This document shows positions 7,634-17,584 of a DNA stretch of 18,975 nucleotides, piece after piece. Source of the stretch: CAYNLG01 sp964397995 (lineage in GTDB: Bacteria > Planctomycetota > Phycisphaerae > FEN-1346); assembly GCA_964397995.1 (NCBI GenBank), contig CAYNLG010000072.1:1-18975 (forward strand), given 5' to 3'. The notes under the pieces are model-generated. The model saw nothing but the letters and a program-made list of their open reading frames with translations, had not been told where the DNA came from and searched no databases. The position numbers were made by a program, and so were the translations under genes. How positions within the stretch are numbered: position 1 is the stretch's first letter; each line of letters begins with the position of its first letter.

Positions 7634-7746
7634 GCGCGATGCGGGGCTTCGCCTGACGCATACGGAGAAGCGACTCCGCGCACGCAAACGCGCAAGGGGT
7701 ATCGCATCGTCAAGCCTGCACTGCCCGGCGTGGAGGGGATCGGGAC

Positions 7747-10288
7747 GTGGCCTGGACGACGCGCGGGCGCATCCTGCTGGCGTGCCTGGCCGGGGCGGGC
7801 CTCGTCTGGGTGGGCGACGCTCTGCTGAGCCGGTTGGCCGCCGAGGGCGACCGGACGCTGCTCGACTGGCTGATTCTGCGCGTGCCGCCCCATGACCTGT
7901 TCCACCGGCTGCTGGTGGTCGCGGCGGCGGTCGGCCTGGGGCTGCTGGCGGGGCACTACGCCTCGCGGCGCGCCGCCGCGGTGGCACGCCTGCGGCACGA
8001 CCGGGCGCGGCTTCTCGCGATGTACGAGACCCTGCCGGGATACGTCTTTCTGGTGGCGCCCGACCGGCGGATCCGGTTCGCGAACGCGACCTTCCAGGAG
8101 CGGTTCGGCGACCCGGCGGGCAAGACCTGCTTCGAGACGATTCACGGGCTGCCGGCCCCGTGCAAGACCTGCCCCGTCTTCGACGTCCTGGAGACCGACG
8201 CGCCGCAAACGTGGGACTGGCGGAGCGAGGACGGCCGCGTTTACGAAGCCCACGATTGCCCGTTCGAGGATGTCGACGGGACGCGGTGCGTGCTGGAGCT
8301 GGGCCTGGACGTGACGGACCGGCGGGACGTCGAGGGAGCGGTCCGGCGCGAGCGCGACTTCTCGGACCGGGTGGTCGAGACCGCCCCGGCCATCGTGCTG
8401 GTGCTCGACCCGCGGGGGCGGGTGGTCCGGTTCAACCGGGCGATGGAGCAGATCAGCGGGTGGCCGCTCTCGGAGGCCAAGGGCAAGGACTGGTTTACCA
8501 CGTTCCTTCCGCCGCGCGCCCAGGACCGCGTCCGGGAGGTGTTCCAACGGGTCGCCTCGGGCAAGGGCGGGCGCGTCGAGCTCGGGCCGATTATGACGCG
8601 CGACGGGCGGGAACGGATCATCGAGTGGTCGAACGCGCGGCTGGCGGACGCGAAGGGCAACGTCACGTCGGTGCTCTCGGTCGGGCTGGACGTGACAGAG
8701 CAGCAGCGCGAGGAAGACGAGCGGCGCCGGGCCGAAGAACGGCTGCGGCTGGCGCTGCGGGCGGCCAGGATGGGAACGTGGGAGTGGGATATCCCCAAGG
8801 ACACGGTCCGGTGGTCGCCGGAGTTTGAGGCCCTGCTGGGTTACGGGCCGGGCGGTTTCCCGGGCAACCTCGCGGATTACCTTGCTCACGTGCACGAGGA
8901 GGACCGGGAGGACGCCGTCCGGCACATCGAGGCGTTCTTGGGGCAGGCGGATCCGGAGGCCGAGTACGCCATCCGCCATCGGATGCAGCGCACCGACGGG
9001 CAGCTCATCTGGATGGAGGGACGCGGGCGGCTGGTCGTGGACCATGCCGGTCAGCCGGTGCGCCTGGTGGGCGTGGGCACCGACGTCACGGCCCTGCACG
9101 ACGCCGAGGCCGAGGCCCGGGAGAGCCGGCGGTGGTACCGGGACCTCTTCCGGCACAGCCGCGACGGCCTCGTCGTCGTCGATGCCCAGGGCCGCATCCT
9201 CGACGCCAACGCCGCCTTTTGCCGCATGCTCGGCTATACCCAGGAGGAACTTCAGGCGAAGGAGGACTTCTACGCCATCACGCCGGAGCGATGGCGCGCG
9301 TGGGAGCGCGAGGAGATCTGGGAGAAGCGGCTGCTCCGCGACGGGTACTCGGGCGTCTACGAGAAGGAGTACATCCGCAAGGATGGGACGGTGTTCCCGG
9401 TGGAGCTCCAGTCCTACGCGGTGCGCAACGAGCGGGGCGCGGTCGCGTACCTGTGGGGCGTCGCGCGCGACATCACCGAGCGCAAGGCCGCCGAGGCGGA
9501 AATCCGCGACCTGACGGCCGACCTGGAGGGGCGGGTCCGCGACCGTACGGCCGAGCTGGAGGCGGCCAACGTGGAGTTGGACGCCTTCGCGTACAGCGTC
9601 TCGCACGACCTGCGGGCGCCGCTCCGGGCGATGGCCGGCTTCAGCCAGGCGCTGCTGGCCGATCATGGCGACCAGCTCGACCCCCAGGGCCGCACCTACC
9701 TCGAACGGATTCGCACCAATGCCGCGCGCATGGGCGGTCTGATCGACGACCTGATGGGCCTGGCGCACGCGTCGCGACAGACGCTGCACGTAACGGACGT
9801 GGACCTGTCGCGGTTGGCGGGCCAGGTGGTGGACGAGCTCCGGAGCGAGGCGCCGAACCGGCCGGTCGAGGTGCACGTCGCGCCGGACCTGACGGCACGG
9901 GGCGACCCGCACCTGGTGCGGATCCTGCTCACGAACCTGCTGGAGAACGCCTGGAAGTTCACCGGCTCGGTCGAGGCGGCCCGGATCGAGGTCGGCTCGG
10001 CCGGCACCGAGGACGGCCGGGAGGTCTTTTTCGTCCGGGACAGCGGCGTGGGCTTCGACCCCGCCTATGCCGCCAAGCTCTTCAAGCCCTTCCAGCGGCT
10101 GCACGGGCGGGACGAGTTCCCGGGGTCGGGCGTGGGGCTGGCGACGGTGACGCGGGTCGCGGCGCGGCACGGGGGCCGGGTATGGGCCGAGGGGGCCCGC
10201 GGCCGCGGGGCGACGTTTTACTTCACGCTGGGCGGGGGCGCGACCGAGGCGGGGGCAGCGGCCGCCCTGGAGGACCGGGAGTCGATGG

Positions 10289-10296
<8 letters not shown>
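7747..10296 (+). CDS. Membrane-bound multi-PAS sensor histidine kinase
   Basis: The 849-residue product starts at a GTG with GGAGGGG 8 nt upstream. Two membrane segments (about residues 6-24 and 52-71) enclose a short extracytoplasmic loop. Four PAS-type domains follow at about 88-195, 202-317, 328-448 and 458-578. A coiled coil (DLEGRVRDRTAELEAANVELDAF) leads to the phosphoacceptor helix SVSHDLRAPL with H620. The ATPase domain shows the N box (LLENAWKF, about N734), G1 (DSGVGFD, about 764) and G2 (GSGVGLATV, about 793). The kinase core resembles those of bacteriophytochromes. PAS1 carries a C128-x4-H133-x5-C139-x2-C142 motif that could bind a metal or cofactor. The protein has no receiver of its own; its last 8 nt overlap the next gene, which begins with a receiver domain, so the two probably form a phosphorelay. 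The signal is unknown. Confidence 0.93.
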
Positions 10297-12577
<2,281 letters not shown>

Positions 12578-12593
12578 GCTTTCGCCGCCGCGC

Positions 12594-12622
12594 TTGCGGC
12601 CGCGCGCCCGGGCGAGTACGAT
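12594..12622 (+). promoter_or_regulatory. Candidate sigma70-type promoter for hsp20-lon
   Basis: TTGCGG (12594-12599) and TACGAT (12617-12622) are separated by exactly 17 nt and lie 41 nt before the hsp20 ATG. The hybrid kinase stop is at 12577, so this promoter would let hsp20-lon be expressed independently of the kinases. A small GCCGC/GCGGC hairpin (12587-12600) overlaps the -35 box. No CIRCE inverted repeat is present. Confidence 0.45.
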
Positions 12623-12663
12623 TGAAGTCGGAAGGCACGTCTGTCGCGGGGAAGGAGCACGCC

Positions 12664-13110
12664 ATGCTGTGCGAGGTACGGACCGAGGGCAAGGGCGAGC
12701 ACGAGGACCTGCAGCACCTGGCCCACCAGATGGGCTCCCTGATGAACAAGCTGATGAAATCGCCGTTCGACCCGGGGGGCGTGAGCCCGGACTGGGCCCC
12801 GGCGGTGGACATCTGCGAGATGGCCGACCGGTACGAGGTGATCGTCGAGCTGGCCGGAATGCGGCGGGACGACATCGAGGTCTACAGCGAGAAGGGGCAG
12901 CTGGTGATCACGGGGTGGCGGCGCGACCCGTGCCCGCGCGAGCGGGTGTACATGCACCAGATCGAGATCGAAGAGGGCCAGTTCCGTCGCCGCCTCGGCC
13001 TGCCGGGGGACGTGGACGTCGAGCGGATCACCGCCCGGTACCGGGACGGGATGCTGCGGATCGGCATTCCGAAGGCCGGCCTGGGGCGGGGCCGCGGGCG
13101 GAAGGGGTGA
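12664..13110 (+). CDS. hsp20: Small heat-shock protein, Hsp20/alpha-crystallin family
   Basis: The 148-residue product is an ATP-independent holdase that binds unfolding proteins in the cytoplasm. The alpha-crystallin domain runs from about residue 42 to the end: PAVDICEMADRYEVIVELAG, then DDIEVYSEKGQLVITGWRR, HQIEIEEGQFRRRLGLPG, and the closing strand GMLRIGIPK. The N-terminal arm is short, with a helical segment at LQHLAHQMGSLMNKLM. The usual C-terminal I-x-I/V anchor for oligomer assembly is absent; the protein ends in a basic RGRGRKG. The ATG at 12664 is chosen over longer in-frame options because AAGGAG lies 6 nt upstream and the alpha-crystallin fold needs nothing earlier. lon begins 3 bp after its stop, so the two genes form an operon for handling damaged proteins. 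Confidence 0.93.
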   Translation: MLCEVRTEGKGEHEDLQHLAHQMGSLMNKLMKSPFDPGGVSPDWAPAVDICEMADRYEVIVELAGMRRDDIEVYSEKGQLVITGWRRDPCPRERVYMHQIEIEEGQFRRRLGLPGDVDVERITARYRDGMLRIGIPKAGLGRGRGRKG

Positions 13111-13113
13111 GCC

Positions 13114-15579
13114 GTGCCTGACCAGGTGCAGATCAAGAAGACGCCGCCGGCCGTGACCGAGGTCGCGACCCAGACCGAAGTGCCGCCCTCGCTGCCGGTG
13201 ATGCCGATCCGGGAGATGGTGCTGTTTCCGGGCATCGTCCAGCCGCTGACGGTGGGGCGCGAGCGGAGCCTGGCGCTGGTGCAGGACGTCGTCATGGGCG
13301 ACCGGTTGTTCGCCGTGGCCACCCAGACGGACGGGACGGTCGAGGAGCCCACCTTCGACGAGCTCTACCACACGGGCTGCGCGGTCCGCGTCCTGAAGCT
13401 CGTCCGCATGCCCGACAACACCCAGAGCGTGATCATCCAGGCGTTCGCGCGGGTGCGGCTGCGCGAGGTGGAGCAGGAGAGCCCGTACTACCGCGTGGCG
13501 GTCGAGGCGCTGCCGGACATCGAGGAGGACTCGAAGGAGCTCCAGGCCCTGTTCCGCAGCGCCCAGGAGCTGATCTCCCGGATCATCGACCTCTCGCCGC
13601 GCATCCCCGAGGAGGCCGCCACCGTCGTTTCGTCGATCGACTCGCCGGGCCACCTGGCGGACTTCATCGCGGTCAACATGAACCTGGACCTCGTGAAGAA
13701 ACAGGCGCTGCTCCAGGAGCAGGACGTGACGGAGCGGCTCCGGACCGTCACGAGCCTGATGGGCCGCGAGATCGAAGTCCTGGAACTCGCCAGCAAGATC
13801 CAGAGCGAGACCCGCGACAAGATCGAACAGACCCAGCGCGAGTACTTCCTGCGCGAGCAGCTCAAGAGCATCCAGGCGGAGCTGGGCGAGACCGACGAGC
13901 GGACCCGCCTGCTCGACCAGCTCCGGGAGGACCTGGAGGAGGCCCACCTGCCGGAGGAGGTCCAGCACGAGGCCGACCGCGAGCTGGAGCGCCTGGCGGC
14001 GATGCCGATCCAGTCGCCGGACTTCAACGTGGTGCGGACGTACCTGGAGTACCTGGCGGAGCTGCCCTGGGCGAAGGAGTCGGACGACCGGATCGACATC
14101 GACGCCGCCCGCCGCATCCTCAACGAGGACCACTACGGCCTCGAGAAGCCGAAGGAGCGGATTCTGGAGTACTTGGCGGTGCGGCAACTGCGGCAGGACC
14201 TGCGGGGGCCGATCCTGTGCTTCGTCGGGCCGCCCGGCGTCGGCAAGACGAGCCTGGCGCGCAGCGTCGCCCGGGCGATGGGCCGCGAGTTCGTGCGGAT
14301 GAGCCTGGGCGGCATGAGAGACGAAGCCGAAATCCGCGGCCACAGGCGTACCTATGTTGGCGCCCTGCCGGGCCGCATCATCCAGGACATCCGCAAGGTC
14401 GGCGTCCGGAACCCCGTGTTCATGCTGGACGAGGTGGACAAGCTGGGGGCGGACTGGCGGGGCGACCCGACGTCGGCCCTGCTGGAGGTGCTGGACCCGG
14501 AGCAGAACAGCACGTTCACGGACCATTACCTGGACGTGCCGTTCGACCTGTCGCGGGTGCTCTTCATCGCGACGGCGAACCTGCTGGACCCGATCCCGCC
14601 GGCGCTCCGGGACCGGATGGAGATCATCTACCTGGCGGGGTACGTGGAGGAGGAGAAGCTGGGCATTGCCGAACGCTTCCTCGTGCCGCGCCAGCGAGAG
14701 GCCCACGGCCTGCAGGCCAAGCAGCTGCGGTTCACGAAGGCGGGGCTGAGGCGGATCATCCGGTACTACACCCACGAGGCCGGGGTACGGAATCTGGAAC
14801 GCGAGCTCGCCACCATCTGCCGCGCTGCCGCCCGACGCATCAGCGAGGGCGAGGCCAAGGTCCCCGCCGTGGCCGCCAAACACGTGCCGGACTACCTGGG
14901 CCCCGAGAAGCACATGCCGGAGGTGAAGCTGCGGACGAGCACGCCGGGCGTGGCGACGGGCCTGGGGTGGACGCAGTACGGCGGCGACATCCTGTTCATC
15001 GAGGCGACGACCATGCCCGGGTCGGGCAAGCTGAGCCTGACGGGACACCTGGGCGACGTGATGAAGGAGTCGGCGCAGGCGGCGCTATCCTACATCCGGA
15101 GCCGGTCGGAGCAATGGGGCATCGAGCCGGAGGCCTTTCGCCGCCACGACATCCACATCCACGTGCCGGCCGGGGCGATCCCGAAGGACGGGCCGAGCGC
15201 GGGCATCACGATCTTCAGCGCCCTGATGTCGCTGTTGACGCGGACGAGCGTGCGGTCGAACGTGGCCATGACGGGCGAAATTACGCTGCGCGGCCTGGTG
15301 CTGCCGGTGGGGGGCATCAAGGAGAAGGTGCTGGCGGCCCAGCGGGCGGGCATCGACACGGTGATTCTGCCGGAGCGGAACCGGAAGGACTTCGAGGACA
15401 TCCCGGCCGACATCCGGGCGAAGATCAAGGCCCGCTACGTCCACGACGTGGACCACGTGCTGCCGATGGCCATAGGGGACGGGTTCGGCGGCCCGGAAGA
15501 GGAGAAGAAGACGACGACGACGACGAAGAAGAAGAAAACCAAGAAGAAAAGCAAAAAGAACAAGGCCAAGAAGAACTGA
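13114..15579 (+). CDS. lon: ATP-dependent protease Lon, with a lysine-rich C-terminal extension
   Basis: Lon is a cytoplasmic hexameric AAA+ serine protease that degrades misfolded and regulatory proteins. The 821-residue product has the N-terminal substrate-binding domain (PVMPIREMVLFPG, about residues 28-220), a helical linker, the AAA+ module with Walker A GPPGVGKTS (K378), Walker B VFMLDEVDKL (D439, E440) and the TAN sensor, and a protease domain with the catalytic Ser695 in PKDGPSAG and Lys736 in GGIKEKVL. The usual protein ends shortly after the VLPMAI-like strand. Here an extra tail of about 30 residues follows, in which 14 of the last 24 residues are lysine, preceded by GGPEEE and interrupted by five threonines. 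The GTG start at 13114, 3 bp after the hsp20 stop, is preceded by an AAGGGGTGA Shine-Dalgarno-like stretch that overlaps that stop. Confidence 0.96.
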   Translation: MPDQVQIKKTPPAVTEVATQTEVPPSLPVMPIREMVLFPGIVQPLTVGRERSLALVQDVVMGDRLFAVATQTDGTVEEPTFDELYHTGCAVRVLKLVRMPDNTQSVIIQAFARVRLREVEQESPYYRVAVEALPDIEEDSKELQALFRSAQELISRIIDLSPRIPEEAATVVSSIDSPGHLADFIAVNMNLDLVKKQALLQEQDVTERLRTVTSLMGREIEVLELASKIQSETRDKIEQTQREYFLREQLKSIQAELGETDERTRLLDQLREDLEEAHLPEEVQHEADRELERLAAMPIQSPDFNVVRTYLEYLAELPWAKESDDRIDIDAARRILNEDHYGLEKPKERILEYLAVRQLRQDLRGPILCFVGPPGVGKTSLARSVARAMGREFVRMSLGGMRDEAEIRGHRRTYVGALPGRIIQDIRKVGVRNPVFMLDEVDKLGADWRGDPTSALLEVLDPEQNSTFTDHYLDVPFDLSRVLFIATANLLDPIPPALRDRMEIIYLAGYVEEEKLGIAERFLVPRQREAHGLQAKQLRFTKAGLRRIIRYYTHEAGVRNLERELATICRAAARRISEGEAKVPAVAAKHVPDYLGPEKHMPEVKLRTSTPGVATGLGWTQYGGDILFIEATTMPGSGKLSLTGHLGDVMKESAQAALSYIRSRSEQWGIEPEAFRRHDIHIHVPAGAIPKDGPSAGITIFSALMSLLTRTSVRSNVAMTGEITLRGLVLPVGGIKEKVLAAQRAGIDTVILPERNRKDFEDIPADIRAKIKARYVHDVDHVLPMAIGDGFGGPEEEKKTTTTTKKKKTKKKSKKNKAKKN

Positions 15580-15900
15580 CGAACGCGGAGAAGAACGGAG
15601 AGAGCGTAGAGGAAGAAGAAAAGAAGGCGCGGGTGAGGGGAAGCGAAGCAGGCAGACGATTCGCGATTCTCAGAGGCCGCAACGCCGAGGGTGCGGGGCC
15701 GACGCGGTCAGGGGCGGATCGCCCTGCCTGCCGCCGTGTCGTTGGTCAGTGCCTCTTGAATCCCAAATCTTAGATCTGAGATCTCACAGCACAGCGCACC
15801 GGAGCCCGCCAGACCACGCCGGACCCCGCATGCGACGGAGACACCCCGCGCCGGGCTCCGGTGTGTCACCGCGGACCCGCGTTGCCGCAACGAGCGTCGT
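15580..15900. other. Convergent intergenic region between lon and apt: purine tract, doubled AGATCT, inverted repeat
   Basis: No gene is supported in these 321 bp. The first 80 or so bases continue the A/G-rich strand bias of the end of lon. AGATCT occurs twice, one base apart (15772-15777 and 15779-15784). A perfect 12-bp inverted repeat (CACCGGAGCCCG at 15797-15808 and CGGGCTCCGGTG at 15852-15863) encloses 43 nt. The region must hold the ends of two converging transcripts, but none of these structures has a classic terminator shape. Confidence 0.5.
15880..15892 (-). terminator. Small hairpin just downstream of apt (candidate terminator)
   Basis: CGTTG-CCG-CAACG (5-bp stem, 3-nt loop) lies 9-21 nt downstream of the apt stop on the minus strand. 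An overlapping alternative hairpin, AACGA-GCG-TCGTT, spans 15889-15901 and reaches the stop codon; the two cannot form together. No U-tract follows, so the call rests on position. Confidence 0.3.
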
Positions 15901-16443
15901 TCACGGCTCCTCACTGTCATAGGCGATCTGGCTCCGGACGGCGTAGCCTTCGAGGGCCTCGCGGCCGGGCAGGAAGGTCAGCTCGATCAGGAACTCGATG
16001 CCGAGGATCGTCGCCCCGGCCTGCTCGACGAGCTCGCATGCGGCGGCCATCGTCCCGCCGGTGGCGAGCAGGTCGTCGACCAGGACGACGCGGTCGCCCG
16101 CCTTGAGGGCGTCGGTGTGCATCTCGATGCGGTTCTCGCCGTACTCGAGCTGGTAGGCGGCGGAGCGGGTCTCGCCCGGGAGCTTGCCCGGCTTGCGGAT
16201 CGGCACGAAGGCCGTGCCGAGCGCCAGCGCCAGCGGCTGGCCGAAGATGAAGCCGCGCGCCTCGATGCCGAGGACGGCGTCGACGCGCTCGCCCTCGTGG
16301 GGCGCGGCCATGCGGGCGACGGCCGCCTCCACCGCGTCCGGCCGCGCCAGCAGCGGCGTGATGTCGCGGAACAGGATGCCCGGCTTCGGGAAGTCCGGGA
16401 TGGTGCGGATCAGGGCCCGGAGGTCGAGGGCGGCGTCGGCCAT
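15901..16443 (-). CDS. apt: Adenine phosphoribosyltransferase
   Basis: The enzyme salvages adenine by joining it to PRPP to give AMP in the cytoplasm. The 180-residue product matches the family length and shows the full motif set: IPDFPKPGILFRDITPLL near the N-terminus, GIEARGFIFGQPLA, the flexible VPIRKPGKLPGETRSAAYQLEYG segment, and the PRPP-binding loop DRVVLVDDLLATGGT at about residues 117-131, followed by FLIELTFLPGRE. The start at 16443 has AGAGGAG upstream at suitable spacing. The gene lies 55 bp downstream of the sigma factor gene on the same strand with no hairpin seen between them, so co-transcription with it is likely. Confidence 0.96.
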   Translation of the reverse strand: MADAALDLRALIRTIPDFPKPGILFRDITPLLARPDAVEAAVARMAAPHEGERVDAVLGIEARGFIFGQPLALALGTAFVPIRKPGKLPGETRSAAYQLEYGENRIEMHTDALKAGDRVVLVDDLLATGGTMAAACELVEQAGATILGIEFLIELTFLPGREALEGYAVRSQIAYDSEEP

Positions 16444-16498
16444 GCAGGGTCTCCTCTTCGGCGGGTTGGGGGCATCGGACGGTCGGCGGTGAGCGGGG

Positions 16499-17338
16499 TC
16501 AGTGAGCGCCGGCGGCGGCGGGGCTCACACCCTCTTCCTGGTTGCGAATGGCTTCGTTGATGCGTTTCAGCGTGTCTCGTTCGATCTGGCGGACGCGCTC
16601 GCGCGTGAGGCCGACCTTGCGGCCGATTTCCTTGAGGGTCATCGGCTCGTGGCCTTCCAGGCCGAACCGCATCCGCAGGATCCGCGAGGCCCGCTCGTCG
16701 ATCGCGCCGAGCTGCTTCATCACCGCCTCGGTGCGGCGGTTTTCGAGGAGGACGTCGGCGGGGCTGCGGCTGCTCTCGTCGGCAATCATCTCCGACAGCG
16801 ACCATTCCGAGTCGTCAGAGACCGCCTGGAACGGCGAACTGAACGCTTGGGCCGCCCGCGCGATCACCTGGACCTTCTTCCGCGACAGGCCCATCTCGCG
16901 GGCGATCTCTTCCTGGGTGGGCACCCGGCCGAACTCCCCCTCCATCCGGGACGCCATCCGACGCCATTTCCCGATCATCTCCACCATGTACGCCGGAATC
17001 TCGACCGGCTTGACGGCGTTGATCAGGCTCCGCTTGATCGACTGGCGAATCCACCACGAGGCGTAGGTCGAGAAGCGGCACCCCTGGGTCGGGTCGAACT
17101 TCTCCACGGCGCGCAGCAGGCCCAGGTTGCCCTCCTCGATGAGGTCCAGCAGGCTGAGGCCGCGGCGGGTGTAGTTCTTCGCGATCGACACCACCAGCCG
17201 CAGGTTGCAGCGGATCATCTCGTCGCGGGCCTGCAGGTCGCCCTTCTGGATGCGGCGCGCCAGGGCAATCTCTTCTTCGGGAGTCAAAAGTTGCGTCTGG
17301 TTGATCTCCCGCAGATAGAGCTGCAGGCCGGAATCCAT
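16499..17338 (-). CDS. RNA polymerase sigma factor, RpoD/SigA family (short form without region 1.1)
   Basis: The 279-residue protein directs RNA polymerase to promoters. Region 1.2 is at the N-terminus (GLQLYLREINQTQLLTPEEEIALARRI). Region 2 contains NLRLVVSIAKNY, LDLIEEGNLGLLRAVEKFDP and the -10 recognition and melting helix FSTYASWWIRQSIKRSL. Region 3 covers about residues 120-195 and region 4 ends in the -35-binding helix-turn-helix (MTLKEIGRKVGLTRERVRQIERDTLKRI). Region 1.1 is absent, which points to a group 2 (RpoS/SigB-like) factor; since no other sigma gene is visible, a primary role cannot be excluded. The ATG at 17338 is chosen because GAGGGG lies 7 nt upstream and region 1.2 begins immediately. 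A longer in-frame start at 17485 would add a sequence unlike any sigma region. Confidence 0.94.
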   Translation of the reverse strand: MDSGLQLYLREINQTQLLTPEEEIALARRIQKGDLQARDEMIRCNLRLVVSIAKNYTRRGLSLLDLIEEGNLGLLRAVEKFDPTQGCRFSTYASWWIRQSIKRSLINAVKPVEIPAYMVEMIGKWRRMASRMEGEFGRVPTQEEIAREMGLSRKKVQVIARAAQAFSSPFQAVSDDSEWSLSEMIADESSRSPADVLLENRRTEAVMKQLGAIDERASRILRMRFGLEGHEPMTLKEIGRKVGLTRERVRQIERDTLKRINEAIRNQEEGVSPAAAGAH

Positions 17339-17488
17339 GCGGCAACCCCTCTGCTTGACGACCCGTGCCCAGGGGGCGAGGACAGAGTCCCCGCGTCGTA
17401 TACAACGGATCGGTCGGCACCATCGGCCACCGTGAGCCAATCCGGCACCGGACGAGGTGCGGAGCCCCGAGGACTCCGAACGCACCGT

Positions 17489-17518
17489 ATTCTACGGGAC
17501 GCGGGGCGCGTTCGACAA
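17489..17518 (-). promoter_or_regulatory. Candidate promoter for the sigma factor-apt unit
   Basis: On the minus strand TTGTCG (17518-17513) and TAGAAT (17494-17489) are 18 nt apart, a good housekeeping-type match. It lies in the 246-bp gap after rpsA and would give a leader of about 145 nt before the sigma ATG. The promoter would let sigma and apt be expressed apart from rpsA. Confidence 0.5.
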
Positions 17519-17556
17519 GCGCTTTTTCGCCCCCGCTTCCGGGCGGTAACGACCTT

Positions 17557-17570
17557 GCGTGGCCGCACGC
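17557..17570 (-). terminator. Small GC hairpin downstream of rpsA (candidate attenuator or terminator)
   Basis: GCGTG-GCCG-CACGC (5-bp stem, 4-nt loop) is 15-28 nt past the rpsA stop on the minus strand. There is no U-tract, and a candidate promoter for the next gene lies just downstream. It may be only partly effective. Confidence 0.3.
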
Positions 17571-17584
17571 CCCCGACGGGCCGA

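Noticed and set aside
3937..7656. A very long plus-strand open frame spanning the vWA 3' half, pilZ and mnmG.
   Set aside because: It crosses three real genes in the wrong frame or strand, has no domain and has low-complexity composition.
7640..7746. A GEMM-type cyclic di-GMP riboswitch upstream of the kinase gene, considered because of an ACGCAAA-like stretch.
   Set aside because: The conserved core and paired helices of the riboswitch could not be matched; the similarity is limited to a few bases.
12578..12663. A CIRCE or other heat-shock operator before hsp20.
   Set aside because: No TTAGCACTC-type inverted repeat is present; only a short GC hairpin and a housekeeping-type promoter candidate are visible.
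17339..17485. An upstream in-frame start that would lengthen the sigma factor by 49 residues.
   Set aside because: The added sequence matches no sigma region, covers the candidate promoter, and the ATG at 17338 has a good Shine-Dalgarno.
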